In this document: positions 28,627 through 38,915 of the stretch, piece after piece
Layout: each line of letters begins with the position of its first letter
How positions within the stretch are numbered: the stretch's first letter is position 1
NCBI RefSeq assembly: GCF_014193375.1
Contig: NZ_JACHZF010000017.1
Span: 41,482-105,481 of the forward strand
Length of the DNA: 64,000 bases
Reading direction: 5' to 3'
From: Halomonas campaniensis
GTDB taxonomy: Bacteria; Pseudomonadota; Gammaproteobacteria; Pseudomonadales; Halomonadaceae
Notes under the pieces: model-generated
The model's database searches: none
Told to the model about the DNA's origin: nothing
The model's input: the letters and a program-made list of their open reading frames with translations, nothing else
Position numbers and translations under genes: made by a program

Positions 28627-29820
28627 ATGGATCGTCCCAAGCAGCTGATCGGTGTGATCGATGTCCCGGGCAAGGCCCGGGACGCCCTGGCCGAGACCAT
28701 TGCCCGGGACGGCCTGGCGGTGTTCGCCGCCGACCGGGCCGACGAGCTGCCGGCCGATGTCGCGCTGGTGGTGGCCCATGCCCGGGCGGTCCCGCGCGAG
28801 GACTGGGCCGAGCTCAATGCCCGCCTGCCGACCCTGGTGGTCAGCGACAGTCGCGTCGAGCACGAGCTGATCGAGGCGGTGGATGCGGGCCTGGTCGACT
28901 ACATCATCGATCCGCTGCGCCACGGCCAGCTGCTGCGCCGGATGATCCGCAAGGCGATCGAGCTGCACCGGCTGGCCGACGAGCGACGCCGCGACCAGCT
29001 GCGCCTGGAGGAGCTCAACGAGAACCTGGAGACCCACCTGGCCATGCTGCGCCTCGACCAGCAGGCCGGTAGCCAGATCCAGCGCAAGCTGCTGCCGCCG
29101 CGCCCCCAGGCCACCGGCGGGGTCGCCTGCGACTTCTGGCTGGCGCCCTCGCTCTATCTCTCCGGGGACTTCCTCGACTTCCAGCGCTACGACGACCGCT
29201 ACCTGCTATTCTACTTCGCCGATGTCTCGGGCCACGGGGCCTCCTCGGCCTTCGTCACCGTGCTGCTCAAGTACCTGGCCAACCGCTGGCTGACCGAGTG
29301 GGACGGCCAGGCGCCGGAGGCCCTGGCGCCGCACTGGCTGGGTGAGCTCAACCGGGAGCTGCTGGACACCGGCATCGGCAAGCATGCGACCCTGTTCGTC
29401 GGGGTCATTGACCTGGAGCGCCGCTATCTGCACTATTCGCTGGGCGCACAGCTGCCCATGCCGCTGCTGGTAGCGGAGGGCGAGGTCCACTCCTTGCCGG
29501 GGGAGGGCATGCCGGTGGGGCTGTTCCCGGATGTCGGCTACCCCTCGCTGGGGTGCCCGCTGCCCGAGAACTTCCGCCTGTGGCTGTGTTCCGATGGAAT
29601 ACTGGAGTGCCTGCCGGGCGACACGCTCGACATGCGGCTCAGGGAACTCGAGCGGCGGGTCCGGGCCAGCGAGACGCTGGACGACCTGCGAGGTAGCCTG
29701 GAACTGGGCGACCTGCCCGACGATGACGAGGCTGTCGTCGAGGATGGGCCAGGGCATGAAGCGCTGCCCGACGACCTGACGATCATGATGTTGAGCGGAT
29801 TTGGCCATGCTGATTCATGA
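28627..29820 (+). CDS. SpoIIE-type serine phosphatase with degenerate receiver domain
   Basis: 397 residues: an N-terminal receiver-like fold (about 1-120), a coiled linker (about 120-160) and a PP2C/SpoIIE phosphatase (about 165-390) with GDFLDF, DVSGHGASSA and SDGILECLPGD metal-site motifs. The receiver lacks the usual phosphoacceptor Asp (VALVVAHARAV) and has Asp rather than Lys in IIDPL, so it may not be phosphorylated. It overlaps the STAS gene by 14 bases. The likely substrate is that phosphorylated STAS protein, as in the HsbR-HsbA pair of Pseudomonas, although this protein lacks a C-terminal kinase domain. Confidence 0.82.
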   Translation: MDRPKQLIGVIDVPGKARDALAETIARDGLAVFAADRADELPADVALVVAHARAVPREDWAELNARLPTLVVSDSRVEHELIEAVDAGLVDYIIDPLRHGQLLRRMIRKAIELHRLADERRRDQLRLEELNENLETHLAMLRLDQQAGSQIQRKLLPPRPQATGGVACDFWLAPSLYLSGDFLDFQRYDDRYLLFYFADVSGHGASSAFVTVLLKYLANRWLTEWDGQAPEALAPHWLGELNRELLDTGIGKHATLFVGVIDLERRYLHYSLGAQLPMPLLVAEGEVHSLPGEGMPVGLFPDVGYPSLGCPLPENFRLWLCSDGILECLPGDTLDMRLRELERRVRASETLDDLRGSLELGDLPDDDEAVVEDGPGHEALPDDLTIMMLSGFGHADS

Positions 29821-30313
29821 AGGACGCATCAAGGCGGCATTCGACGCCGGAGTCTTCGTCCTGAAGCTCTATGGCGACGTGCGCCTGACGCTGTGTGCCA
29901 CCCTGGACCGCCAGGCCCAGCAGCTCGCCGAGACGCCGGGCCTGCAGACGCTGATCATCGACCTGCGCGATGCCACCAACGTCGACTCCACCGCGCTGGG
30001 CTTCCTGGCCAAGGTGGCCATGGCGGTGCAGGGCCGGCTGGCCGAACGACCGACCATCGTCGCCGACAACCCCGATGTCCAGCGCATGCTCGACGTCATG
30101 GGCTTCGCCCGCTACTTCACCCTGGTGGAGTCACCCATCACCGAGACCTGCGAGCTCTGCGACCTGCCCGAGGTCCCCGCCGACGTCGAGGAGACCCGCC
30201 GGCGCATCCTCGAGGCGCACCGCATCCTGATGCGCATGAACGAGCACAACCGTGAGGAGTTCCAGCCGCTGGTGGAGATGCTCGAGGCCCAGGAGGCCTC
30301 CCACCACCACTGA
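29807..30313 (+). CDS. STAS-domain anti-sigma factor antagonist
   Basis: 168-residue STAS protein. The regulatory serine is in NVDSTALGFLAKV (Ser61). The C-terminal extension (about 110-168) carries CELCDLP and a helical EETRRRILEAHRI segment. It begins inside the upstream phosphatase gene, which argues for a matched phosphatase-substrate pair controlling an anti-sigma factor or a cyclic-di-GMP enzyme. No anti-sigma kinase is encoded nearby. It ends in SHHH just before a convergent transaldolase gene. Confidence 0.8.
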   Translation: MLIHEGRIKAAFDAGVFVLKLYGDVRLTLCATLDRQAQQLAETPGLQTLIIDLRDATNVDSTALGFLAKVAMAVQGRLAERPTIVADNPDVQRMLDVMGFARYFTLVESPITETCELCDLPEVPADVEETRRRILEAHRILMRMNEHNREEFQPLVEMLEAQEASHHH

Positions 30314-30351
30314 CCCTCCTCGCTTGCCGTGAACCGGCGCGCCCTGCGTGA

Positions 30352-30374
30352 GCCGGGCGCTGCCGGCGCCCGGC
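30352..30374. terminator. GC-rich stem-loop between convergent genes
   Basis: Perfect nine-base arms GCCGGGCGC and GCGCCCGGC with a five-base loop lie between the convergent STAS and transaldolase genes. There is no T tract, so it may be a bidirectional mRNA end rather than a classical terminator. Confidence 0.4.
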
Positions 30375-30380
30375 GATGGG

Positions 30381-31319
30381 TCACTCCCGGCGCAGCTCGC
30401 CCAGCAGCGCCTCCAGCTTGCGCTGATCCTCCATGAACTTGCGGATGCCCTCGGCCAGCTTCTCGGTGGCCATGGCGTCCTCGTTGAGATGCCAGCGGAA
30501 ATCGGCCTCGTCGAGGGGCTCGGGGGCCCGGGTCTCGGCGTCCAGCGGGGAGAGGCGGCGCTCGAGGGTGCCGCGGGTCTCGGCCAGCTCGCCGAGCAGG
30601 GCCGGGGAGATGGTCAGGCGATCGCAGCCGGCCAGGGCCAGGATCTCGCCGCTGTTGCGGAAGCTGGCCCCCATCACGACGGTCTCGTAGCCGTGGCCCT
30701 TGTAGTGCTCGTAGATCTGCCGGACCGAGCGCACGCCGGGGTCCCGGTCGCCGCCGAAGTCTTGATCCGGTGCCTTCGCCTTGTGCCAGTCGAGGATGCG
30801 CCCCACGAAGGGCGAGACCAGCGTCACGCCGGCATCGGCGCAGGCCTGGGCCTGGGCGAAGCTGAACAGCAGCGTCAGGTTGGTGTGGATGCCTTCCCGC
30901 TCCAGCTGGCGGGCGGCCCGTATGCCTTCCCAGGTGGCGGCGACCTTGATCAGGATGCGCTCGGGGCCCACGCCGTGGCGGCCGTAGCGTTCGATCAGCG
31001 CGCGGGCCCGGGCCAGGGTGGCATCGGTGTCGAAGGAGAGCCGGGCGCTCACCTCGGTGGAGACGTAGCCCGGCACCAGGGCGCTGATCTCGCTGCCGAT
31101 CTCCACCGCCACGGCATCCAGGGCGTCGTCGATGTCGGCGGCCTGGCGGGCGATCTCGGCCAGCCGCTCGCGGCGCTCGGGCTGCTGGGCGGCCTGCAGG
31201 ATCAGCGACGGGTTGGTGGTGGCATCGGTGGGCTCGAACCGGCGGATGGCGTCGATGTCGCCGGTGTCGGCGACCACGGTGGTCATCTGGCGGAGTTGCG
31301 AAAGCAGGTCGTCGGCCAT
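30381..31319 (-). CDS. tal: transaldolase
   Basis: 312-residue TalB-type transaldolase of the pentose phosphate pathway (sedoheptulose-7-phosphate plus glyceraldehyde-3-phosphate exchange). [11 protein letters not shown] (31-41) and the Schiff-base lysine in [11 protein letters not shown] (about Lys125) are present, as are [11 protein letters not shown] and [13 protein letters not shown] 31319 gives the family start [11 protein letters not shown] with TGGAG upstream. It has no pathway neighbours here. Confidence 0.95.
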   Translation of the reverse strand: MADDLLSQLRQMTTVVADTGDIDAIRRFEPTDATTNPSLILQAAQQPERRERLAEIARQAADIDDALDAVAVEIGSEISALVPGYVSTEVSARLSFDTDATLARARALIERYGRHGVGPERILIKVAATWEGIRAARQLEREGIHTNLTLLFSFAQAQACADAGVTLVSPFVGRILDWHKAKAPDQDFGGDRDPGVRSVRQIYEHYKGHGYETVVMGASFRNSGEILALAGCDRLTISPALLGELAETRGTLERRLSPLDAETRAPEPLDEADFRWHLNEDAMATEKLAEGIRKFMEDQRKLEALLGELRRE

Positions 31320-31482
31320 GGGGCGGCTCCAGGTGGAATCGAGCCTGCCACTGTAGCAAGCCCGCCCGACAGGGAACAGGCGCCGACCGCCGCCAGGGCA
31401 CACGGCGGCCTGCGGGGCCGCCCCCGATGGGCTATCATTAGCGGCCTATCCAACGATCCCCCTGACGCGCAAAGGAGCTGCC

Positions 31483-32667
31483 TTGACGCTGAGTGCGAAA
31501 CGCGTGGCGCTGCTGGTGGCGGCCAACACCGCCCTGGCGCCCTTCGCCATCGACGCCTACCTGCCCGCCATGGCGGCCCTGGCCGAATCGGTGGGGGCGA
31601 GCATCCACCACACCGAGCTGTCCCTCTCCACCTTCCTGGCCGGGTTCGCCCTGGGCCAGCTGCTGTTCGGCCCGCTCTCGGACCGGCTGGGGCGCAAGCC
31701 GGTGCTGATGGGCGGGCTGGTCGCCTTCCTGCTGGCCAGCCTGGTGATCACCACGGTGAGCTCGCTGCCCGAGCTGCTGGCCTGGCGCTTCATCCAGGCG
31801 CTGGGCGGCGGGGCCACCGTGGTCAACTCGGCGGCCATCGTGCGCGACTGCTTCAGCGGGCGCGAGGCGGCGAAGGTGATGTCGACCATGGCGATCATCA
31901 TGCTGCTCGCCCCGCTGGTGGCGCCGGTAGTGGGCAGCGGGCTGCTCTACCTTGCCGACTGGTGGCTGATCTTCGTCTTCCTGGCGGCCTATGCGGCCTT
32001 CCTGATGTGGCTTCTGGGCACCCGGCTGCCCGAGACCCGCGCCCCCGGCGCGCCCGCGGCCTCGCCGCGCCAGGTGCTGGCCAACTACGCCAGCGTGCTG
32101 CGCCACCGCGAGGCCATGGGCTACGTCTGTGCCGCCTCCATGTCCTTCGCCGGGCTGTTCGCCTTCATCACCGCCTCGCCGTTCCTCTACCTGGAGCATT
32201 TCGACCTGTCGCCCGGGCACTACCCCCTGGTGTTCGGCGTCAACGTGCTGACCATGGCGGCCTCCAACCGGCTCAACATCCGCCTGCTGAGAGGTCGCAG
32301 TCCCCAGCAGAACCTGCGCCTGGGTCTCACCATCCAGCTGGGCGCGGCGGCGGGGCTGGTGCTGGTGGTGGCCAGCGGCCTCGAGTCGCTGTGGACCATG
32401 GTGCCGCTGATCATGGTGTTCGCCGGCACCATCGGCCTGGTGGCACCCAACGCCATCTCCTCGCTGCTCGACCACTTCCACCACATGAGCGCCACCGCGG
32501 CGGCCCTGCAGGGCAGCATCCAGTTCTCCTGCGGGGCGCTGGCCGGGGTGCTGGTGGGCGCCTTCGAGCTCGACAGCGCCTGGCCCATGGTCGGCACCAT
32601 GCTCGGCGCGGCGCTGATCGGCAACATCGGGCTGCGCCTGCTGGCGGGACGCGCCGGCCATGGCTGA
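31483..32667 (+). CDS. Bcr/CflA-family multidrug MFS transporter
   Basis: 394-residue 12-helix major facilitator of the Bcr/CflA drug:proton antiporter group. The FGPLSDRLGRKP loop between helices 2 and 3 and DAYLPAM in helix 1 are diagnostic. The start is TTG at 31483, decided by AAAGGAG six bases upstream; no ATG fits the first helix. Its end overlaps the TSUP gene by eight bases, so the two exporters are probably one unit. Substrates are unknown. Confidence 0.87.
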   Translation: MTLSAKRVALLVAANTALAPFAIDAYLPAMAALAESVGASIHHTELSLSTFLAGFALGQLLFGPLSDRLGRKPVLMGGLVAFLLASLVITTVSSLPELLAWRFIQALGGGATVVNSAAIVRDCFSGREAAKVMSTMAIIMLLAPLVAPVVGSGLLYLADWWLIFVFLAAYAAFLMWLLGTRLPETRAPGAPAASPRQVLANYASVLRHREAMGYVCAASMSFAGLFAFITASPFLYLEHFDLSPGHYPLVFGVNVLTMAASNRLNIRLLRGRSPQQNLRLGLTIQLGAAAGLVLVVASGLESLWTMVPLIMVFAGTIGLVAPNAISSLLDHFHHMSATAAALQGSIQFSCGALAGVLVGAFELDSAWPMVGTMLGAALIGNIGLRLLAGRAGHG

Positions 32668-33394
32668 GGCACTGCTGGCCTGGGCCGACATGAGCTCCGG
32701 CACCTGGCTGGGCTGTGCGCTGGTGCTGGCGGTGGGGGCTTTCGTGCAGCGGGCTACCGGCTTCGGCCTGGCGGTGGTGGGGGCGCCGCTGCTGCTGATG
32801 CTGGAGCCGCGGCTAGTGCCGGTGATCCTGGTGCTGTTCGGCTTCACGGTGGCGCTGACCACCCTGCGCCACTACTGGCGCGAGGTGCGCCTGGCCGAGA
32901 TCGGCATGGCCCTGGTGGGGCGGATTCCCGGCAACGCCCTGGGGCTCTGGCTGCTCCTCGCCGCCCCCATGGCGGTGCTGGAGACACTGATCGCCGGCAG
33001 CGTGCTGTTCGCCGTGGCGGTGACCCTGTTCCGCTTCCGCCTGCCGGTGAACCGCGCCACGCTGTTCGGGGCGGGGGTGCTCTCCGGCGTCTTCGGCACC
33101 GTGGCGGCGCTGAGCGGCCCGCCCATGGTGCTGCTGCTCCACGGCTTCTCCCCGGACCGCCTGCGCGGCACCCTCTCGGCCTTCTTCGTGGTCACCGCGC
33201 TGATGACCCTGGTCACCCTGGCGCCGGCGGGGCTGGTCAGCGCCTGGCACTTCGGCCTGGCGCTGACCTTCGCGCCGGGGGTGCTGGCCGGCAGCTGGCT
33301 GGCCGGCCGGGTCGCCCATCGCCTCGACCGCCGCCTGCTCCAGGGGGCCTCGCTTTCGCTCTGTACCCTGGCGGCGCTGGGGCTGCTGCTCTAG
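32660..33394 (+). CDS. TSUP/TauE-SafE family permease
   Basis: 244-residue membrane protein with about eight helices and the two-fold repeat of TauE/SafE (TSUP) proteins. RATGFGLAVVGAP near residue 31 and GTVAALSGPPMVLLLHG near 145 are the repeated signatures. Family members move sulfite, sulfoacetate or similar organosulfur anions. It overlaps the upstream MFS gene by eight bases. Substrate is not assignable. Confidence 0.82.
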   Translation: MAEALLAWADMSSGTWLGCALVLAVGAFVQRATGFGLAVVGAPLLLMLEPRLVPVILVLFGFTVALTTLRHYWREVRLAEIGMALVGRIPGNALGLWLLLAAPMAVLETLIAGSVLFAVAVTLFRFRLPVNRATLFGAGVLSGVFGTVAALSGPPMVLLLHGFSPDRLRGTLSAFFVVTALMTLVTLAPAGLVSAWHFGLALTFAPGVLAGSWLAGRVAHRLDRRLLQGASLSLCTLAALGLLL

Positions 33395-33425
33395 CCGCTC
33401 GGCGGGCGGTATCGCGTCCCGTCAT

Positions 33426-33443
33426 CTGTCATGAAGGTGTCAT
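33426..33443 (+). promoter_or_regulatory. Pho box (PhoB site) of pst operon
   Basis: CTGTCAT-GAAG-GTGTCAT: two seven-base direct repeats at the 11-base period of the PhoB consensus, 63 bases before the pstS ATG. A third GTCAT at 33421-33425 is out of the 11-base register. It predicts induction by phosphate starvation. Confidence 0.8.
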
Positions 33444-33505
33444 CTACGTGGGGCAATGTGTGCCGTGCGAAGGCCAGATACCTATCACTGACAGGAGTGA
33501 CTCGC

Positions 33506-34522
33506 ATGAACCGCATCCTCAAGACCACCGTAATCGCTGCCGCCGTCATGGGCGTTGTCGGCGTTGCACAGGCCCGCGATCAGGTCCGCATCGTCGGCTC
33601 CAGCACCGTCTACCCCTTCTCCAGCTACGTGGCCGAGGAGTTCGGTGCGACCACCGACTACCCGACCCCGGTCATCGAGTCCACCGGTTCCGGCGGCGGC
33701 GCCCGCCTGTTCTGCAACGGCGTGGGCGAGGGCACTCCGGACATCACCAACTCCTCGCGGCGCATGAAGGCCTCCGAGTTGGAGCGCTGCATCGAGAACG
33801 GCGTGACCGACGTCACCGAAGCCTTCATCGGCTATGACGGCATCGCCTTCGCCCAGTCCAATGCCAACGACCCCATGCCGGTGACCCGCGAGCAGATCTT
33901 CCTCGCCGTGGCCGCCATGGTGCCGGTGGACGGTGAGCTGGTCGAGAACCCCTACACCAACTGGAGCGAGATCGACGAGAGCCTGCCGGATCGCCAGATC
34001 GTCATCGTCGGCCCGCCCACCACCTCCGGCACCCGTGATGCCTTCGAGGAGCTGGTCCTCGAGGCCGCCTCCGAGAACTTCGCCGAGGCCTACGGCGGCG
34101 AAGCCTACTCCGACGTGCGCACCGACGGTGCCTGGGTCGACGGCGGCGAGAACGACAACCTGATCGTCCAGCGCCTGACCCAGGACACCACTGCCTTCGG
34201 CATCTTCGGCTTCTCCTTCCTCGAGGAGAACAGCGACGTGCTGATCGGCTCAACCATCGACGGCGTCGAGGCCGGCCCGGAGACCATCGCCAGCGGCGAG
34301 TATCCGGTGGCCCGTTCCATGTTCTTCTACATCAAGAACCAGCACGCCGACGAAGTCCCGGCCATGTACCAATACGCCGAGATGTTCATGAGCGAGCAGA
34401 TGATCGGTGACCTCGGCTACCTCAAGGGCATCGGCCTGATCCCCGCCGCCGAGCAGGCCCGCGCCGAGGCCCGCGAGGCCGTGGCCAACCGCGTCCAGCT
34501 CGACGTGTCCGACCTGCACTGA
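33506..34522 (+). CDS. pstS: phosphate ABC transporter substrate-binding protein
   Basis: 338-residue periplasmic phosphate-binding protein. A signal peptide with cleavage near AQA-RD (about residue 23) precedes VRIVGSSTVYPFS, the phosphate-contacting N terminus; ESTGSGGG and TTSGTRDAF are further ligand loops. It is first in pstSCAB. ATG 33506 follows AGGAG. The upstream Pho box lies partly inside an artificially longer frame, which supports this start. Low pI and many Glu/Asp residues fit a halophile periplasm. Confidence 0.95.
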   Translation: MNRILKTTVIAAAVMGVVGVAQARDQVRIVGSSTVYPFSSYVAEEFGATTDYPTPVIESTGSGGGARLFCNGVGEGTPDITNSSRRMKASELERCIENGVTDVTEAFIGYDGIAFAQSNANDPMPVTREQIFLAVAAMVPVDGELVENPYTNWSEIDESLPDRQIVIVGPPTTSGTRDAFEELVLEAASENFAEAYGGEAYSDVRTDGAWVDGGENDNLIVQRLTQDTTAFGIFGFSFLEENSDVLIGSTIDGVEAGPETIASGEYPVARSMFFYIKNQHADEVPAMYQYAEMFMSEQMIGDLGYLKGIGLIPAAEQARAEAREAVANRVQLDVSDLH

Positions 34523-34545
34523 GCGTGGTCAGACGCTGATGACGA

Positions 34546-34569
34546 GGCCGGCAGCCAGCGCTGCCGGCC
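34546..34569 (+). promoter_or_regulatory. pstS-pstC intergenic stem-loop
   Basis: A perfect ten-base stem, GGCCGGCAGC / GCTGCCGGCC, with a CAGC loop has no T tract. Hairpins here commonly protect the abundant binding-protein mRNA and reduce read-through into the permease genes. Confidence 0.6.
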
Positions 34570-34613
34570 GCGTTGCATGACTGGCTCCCACGGAGCCGAG
34601 ACGTCACGAGAGA

Positions 34614-35873
34614 ATGCCGATGCCAAACCATCCCCTGCTCCTGTTCCTGGTCGCCGTGCTGGTACTCGGGATCCTGGCCTTCCTGGTGGCCCGCGCCAAG
34701 GCCTTGCGGGTTCGGGCTAGCGGGACCGCCATGTACGCCCAGCCCGACCAGTACGCCTGGTTTGCCGCCCTCTCCACCGCCGGGCCCGCCCTGCTGGTCA
34801 GCGGAGTTGGCGGCTTCCTGCTGCTGCTGCTGGGCGCCGAGATTCCCTTGCCCTGGCTGCTGGCCGGCAGCCTGGTCGTCGCCGCGGCCGGCGCGACCCT
34901 GGGGCTGCGCCTGGTCACCCCTGATTTCCACGCCCGCCAGGCCATCGAGCGGGTGATCCGCTTCATCCTGGCCGGCGCCGCGCTGATCTCCATCTTCACT
35001 ACCTTCGGCATCCTGCTGTCGATCATCTCCGAGGCGCTGCGCTTCTTCCGCATGCACGGCTTCTGGGAGTTCATCACCGGCACCGTCTGGGCGCCGGGCA
35101 ACAGCTTCCTGGCCGCCGCGGGGCGCGCCGACGACGCCGCCAGTGCCGCCCGGTTCGGCTCGGTGCCGCTGTTCGCCGGCACCTTCATGATCACCGCCAT
35201 CGCCATGCTGGTGGCGATCCCGGTGGGGCTGATGGCGGCCATCTACATGTCCGAGTTCGCCCCGCGCCGGGTGCGGACCCTGGCCAAGCCGGTGCTGGAG
35301 GTGCTCGCGGGCATCCCCACGGTGGTCTACGGCTTCTTCGCCGCCATCACCGTGGCGCCGCTGGTGGTCTCGGTGGCCGGCAGCCTGGGCCTCAACGCCT
35401 CGTTCAACAATGCGCTGGCCCCCGGGATCGTCATGGGCATCATGATCATCCCCTTCATCTCGTCGCTCTCCGATGACGTGATCAACGCCGTGCCGGACAG
35501 CATGCGGCAGGGCTCGCTGGCGCTGGGCATGACCCGCGGCGAGACCATCCGCCACGTGGTGGTGCCGGCCGCCATGCCCGGCATCATCTCCGCCTCCCTG
35601 CTGGCCGTCTCGCGGGCGCTGGGCGAGACCATGATCGTAGTGATGGCGGCCGGCATGCGGCCCAACCTCACCGCCAACCCGCTGGAGGAGATGACCACGG
35701 TGACCGTGCGCATCGTGGCGGCGCTGACCGGCGACCTGGAGTTCGAGAGTGCCGAGACGCTGTCGGCCTTCGCCCTGGGCCTGGTGCTCTTCGCGGTGAC
35801 GCTGAGCCTGAACCTGGTCTCGGTGATCATGATCCGTCGCTTCCGCGAGAAGTATCGCGTCAACAACCTGTAA
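34614..35873 (+). CDS. pstC: phosphate ABC transporter permease PstC
   Basis: 419-residue permease with an N-terminal extension (three extra helices, about 1-100) before the conserved BPD permease core (about 175-410). The EAA loop region around VPDSMRQGSLALGMTRGETI contacts PstB. ATG 34614 is used; a second ATG two codons on is equally possible. It forms the transmembrane channel with PstA. Confidence 0.93.
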   Translation: MPMPNHPLLLFLVAVLVLGILAFLVARAKALRVRASGTAMYAQPDQYAWFAALSTAGPALLVSGVGGFLLLLLGAEIPLPWLLAGSLVVAAAGATLGLRLVTPDFHARQAIERVIRFILAGAALISIFTTFGILLSIISEALRFFRMHGFWEFITGTVWAPGNSFLAAAGRADDAASAARFGSVPLFAGTFMITAIAMLVAIPVGLMAAIYMSEFAPRRVRTLAKPVLEVLAGIPTVVYGFFAAITVAPLVVSVAGSLGLNASFNNALAPGIVMGIMIIPFISSLSDDVINAVPDSMRQGSLALGMTRGETIRHVVVPAAMPGIISASLLAVSRALGETMIVVMAAGMRPNLTANPLEEMTTVTVRIVAALTGDLEFESAETLSAFALGLVLFAVTLSLNLVSVIMIRRFREKYRVNNL

Positions 35874-35891
35874 CGCCGAGGAATCGCCAAG

Positions 35892-37058
35892 ATGAGTCAA
35901 TCCTTCGACGAGATCAGCGCCCAGCTGCGCAAGCGACACCGCCAGTCGGCGCGGCTCAAGTGGATGTCCCTGGGCGCCCTGCTGCTGGCGCTGGCCTTCC
36001 TGGTGGTGTTCTTCGCCGACATGCTCGGCAAGGGCCTGCCGGCCTTCCAGCAGGCGCAGGTCCAGGTCGAGGTGGACTACAGCGAGCAGGCCAGCCAGCT
36101 GCCGCTGGCCGCCGTGGACGAGGAGGTGCGAGACCTGGTGAGCCGCGGCTGGCTGCGTACCCTCCCCATGCAGATGCGGGACAACCCCGAGCTGCTCGGC
36201 ACCACCCGCACCGAGTGGGTGCTCGCCGACGGCCAGGTGGACCAGTACCTCAAGGGCCATGCCAGCCGTCTGCGCGACGACGCCAAGGCCCGCGTCGACC
36301 GGCTGGTCGAGGAGGGGCGCGCCGAGCTCAAGTTCAATACTACCTTCTTCAGCCGCGGCGACTCCAAGATGCCGGAGCTGGCAGGGATCATGTCGGCCGC
36401 CATGGGCACCGTCATGACCATGCTGGTGACCCTGGCCGTGGCCTTTCCGATCGGGGTGATGACGGCGGTCTACCTGGAGGAGTTCGCCCCTGACAACCGC
36501 TTCACCCAGATGATCGAGATCAATATCAACAACCTGGCGGCGATCCCCTCGATCCTCTTCGGCCTGCTGGGCCTGGCGATCTTCATCCAGTTCTTCGGCA
36601 TGCCGCGCTCCTCGCCGCTGGTGGGGGGCATGACCCTGGCGCTGATGACCCTGCCGATCATCATCATCTCCACCCGCACCGCGCTGCGCAGCGTGCCGGA
36701 CTCCATCCGCCACGCCGCCTTCGGGGTCGGCTGCTCGCGCTGGCAGGTGGTGCGCGACCACGTGCTGCCGCTGGCGATGCCGGGCATCATGACCGGGTCG
36801 ATCATCGGCCTGGCCCAGGCCATGGGCGAGACCGCCCCGCTGATCATTGTCGGCATGGTGGCCTTCATCCCGGACGTCAGCGCCACCTTCACCAACGCGG
36901 CGACCGTGCTGCCGGCCCAGATCTTCACCTGGTCGGGAGAGCCCGATCGCGCCTTCGTCGAGAAGACCGCCGGCGGCATCCTGGTGCTGCTCTCGGTGCT
37001 GATCTTCCTGAACGCCACCGCGGTGGTACTGCGCAAGAAATTCGAGCGTCGCTGGTAG
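35892..37058 (+). CDS. pstA: phosphate ABC transporter permease PstA
   Basis: 388-residue permease, longer than the E. coli protein (about 296) because of a soluble insertion (about 50-160) after the first helix. The second half has the six-helix core with the EAA-like loop [20 protein letters not shown]. It partners PstC. It starts 18 bases after pstC behind a weak purine-rich site. Confidence 0.93.
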   Translation: MSQSFDEISAQLRKRHRQSARLKWMSLGALLLALAFLVVFFADMLGKGLPAFQQAQVQVEVDYSEQASQLPLAAVDEEVRDLVSRGWLRTLPMQMRDNPELLGTTRTEWVLADGQVDQYLKGHASRLRDDAKARVDRLVEEGRAELKFNTTFFSRGDSKMPELAGIMSAAMGTVMTMLVTLAVAFPIGVMTAVYLEEFAPDNRFTQMIEININNLAAIPSILFGLLGLAIFIQFFGMPRSSPLVGGMTLALMTLPIIIISTRTALRSVPDSIRHAAFGVGCSRWQVVRDHVLPLAMPGIMTGSIIGLAQAMGETAPLIIVGMVAFIPDVSATFTNAATVLPAQIFTWSGEPDRAFVEKTAGGILVLLSVLIFLNATAVVLRKKFERRW

Positions 37059-37086
37059 GCACCGGCACGTCACAGAGGACATCGAC

Positions 37087-37932
<846 letters not shown>

Positions 37933-37958
37933 CGGCACCGCTGCTGCCAGGCGTTATC

Positions 37959-37984
37959 GACGGGGAGGCTCAGGCTTCCCTGTC
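37959..37984 (+). terminator. possible terminator of pst operon
   Basis: GACGGGGAGGC and GCTTCCCTGTC pair with two mismatches around a four-base loop, 27 bases after pstB. Only a short T-rich run follows. Confidence 0.4.
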
Positions 37985-38042
37985 GTCTTGAGAGGCTGCC
38001 GTTGAATGGCCGGCTGTCATCGGATCGACATCCAGTGGCGCT

Positions 38043-38062
38043 ATATATGGGGTTCCATATAT
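38043..38062. promoter_or_regulatory. ArsR-type operator before arsC
   Basis: Palindrome ATATATGG-GGTT-CCATATAT, continued by TTG, ends 15 bases before the arsC ATG. The same palindrome stands before the ACR3 gene at 43943-43962 (20 of 22 bases shared over the common segment). ArsR is encoded next to it. Confidence 0.75.
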
Positions 38063-38077
38063 TGTCGGAGCTCCACC

Positions 38078-38485
38078 ATGTCCAAACAGCGCGTGCTCTT
38101 CCTGTGCAATGCCAACTCCGCCCGCTCGCTGATGGGCGAGGCGCTGCTGCGCCACCTGGCCGGCGACCGCTTCGAGGCCTGCAGCGCCGGCAGCGAGCCC
38201 GACGCGCCCCAGGCCCAGGCCCTGGCGGCGCTGCAGCAGCAGGGCATCGCCACCGAGGGGCTGGCCAGCAAGTCGCTGGATGAATTCGCCGGCGAGGCGT
38301 TCGATGCGGTGATCGTGCTCTGCGACAAGGCCCAGCAGGCCTGCCGCGACTGGCCCGGCCGGACGGAGCAGCGGCTGTTCTGGGATATCCGCGACCCGCG
38401 GTTGATCGGACGGGCCGATGCCTACGAGCAGGCGCTCCAGGAGATCCGCCGTCGCCTGATGCTGTGGCTCGAGCTCCATCGCTGA
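38078..38485 (+). CDS. arsC: arsenate reductase, low-MW tyrosine phosphatase type
   Basis: 135-residue ArsC of the LMW-PTP (thioredoxin/glutaredoxin-coupled) class. The P-loop CNANSARS carries the nucleophilic Cys10 and LFWDIRDPR contains the acid Asp. It reduces arsenate to arsenite for efflux by ACR3. ATG 38078 follows GGAG. It is the first gene after the operator and is followed by arsR. Confidence 0.9.
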   Translation: MSKQRVLFLCNANSARSLMGEALLRHLAGDRFEACSAGSEPDAPQAQALAALQQQGIATEGLASKSLDEFAGEAFDAVIVLCDKAQQACRDWPGRTEQRLFWDIRDPRLIGRADAYEQALQEIRRRLMLWLELHR

Positions 38486-38570
38486 GCCCCCTGGCCGCGA
38501 CGGGGGCGCGCAGACACTTCCATGACGCTGGGGTAAGATATTGTCCTCGATGATTTCCGCGGGAGCTTCC

Positions 38571-38915
38571 GTGAGCCCGACGACGTTCTTCAAGTGCCTG
38601 GGCGACGATACCCGCCTGACCCTGACCCTGCTGACCCGCCGCGAGGGTGAGCTGTGCGTCTGCGAGATGACCCACGCCCTGGAGGAGTCCCAGCCCAAGG
38701 TGTCCCGCCACCTGGCGCAGCTGCGCAACTGCGGCCTGCTCAGCGATCGTCGCGAGGGCCAGTGGGTCTACTATCGCCTGGCCGAGGCCCTGCCGGCCTG
38801 GGCCGTCGAGATCCTGTGCGCCGCCGATACGGGCGAGCGGGCACGGCTCGATGCCCTGCAACGGCGACTGGGTGGCATGGGCGATCGCCCGGAGCGCCGC
38901 GCCGCGCTGTGCTGA
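38571..38915 (+). CDS. arsR: ArsR-family arsenic-responsive repressor
   Basis: About 114-residue winged-helix repressor. ELCVCEM holds the paired cysteines that bind As(III), just before the DNA-reading helix (QPKVSRHLAQLRNCGLL). Binding of arsenite should release the shared palindromes at 38043 and 43943. GTG 38571 (SPTTFFKCLGDDTR) is preferred for its GGGAG site and family start; ATG 38550 is an alternative. Its TGA directly abuts a TCA on the other strand, so there is no gap to the degraded sequence that follows. Confidence 0.88.
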   Translation: MSPTTFFKCLGDDTRLTLTLLTRREGELCVCEMTHALEESQPKVSRHLAQLRNCGLLSDRREGQWVYYRLAEALPAWAVEILCAADTGERARLDALQRRLGGMGDRPERRAALC

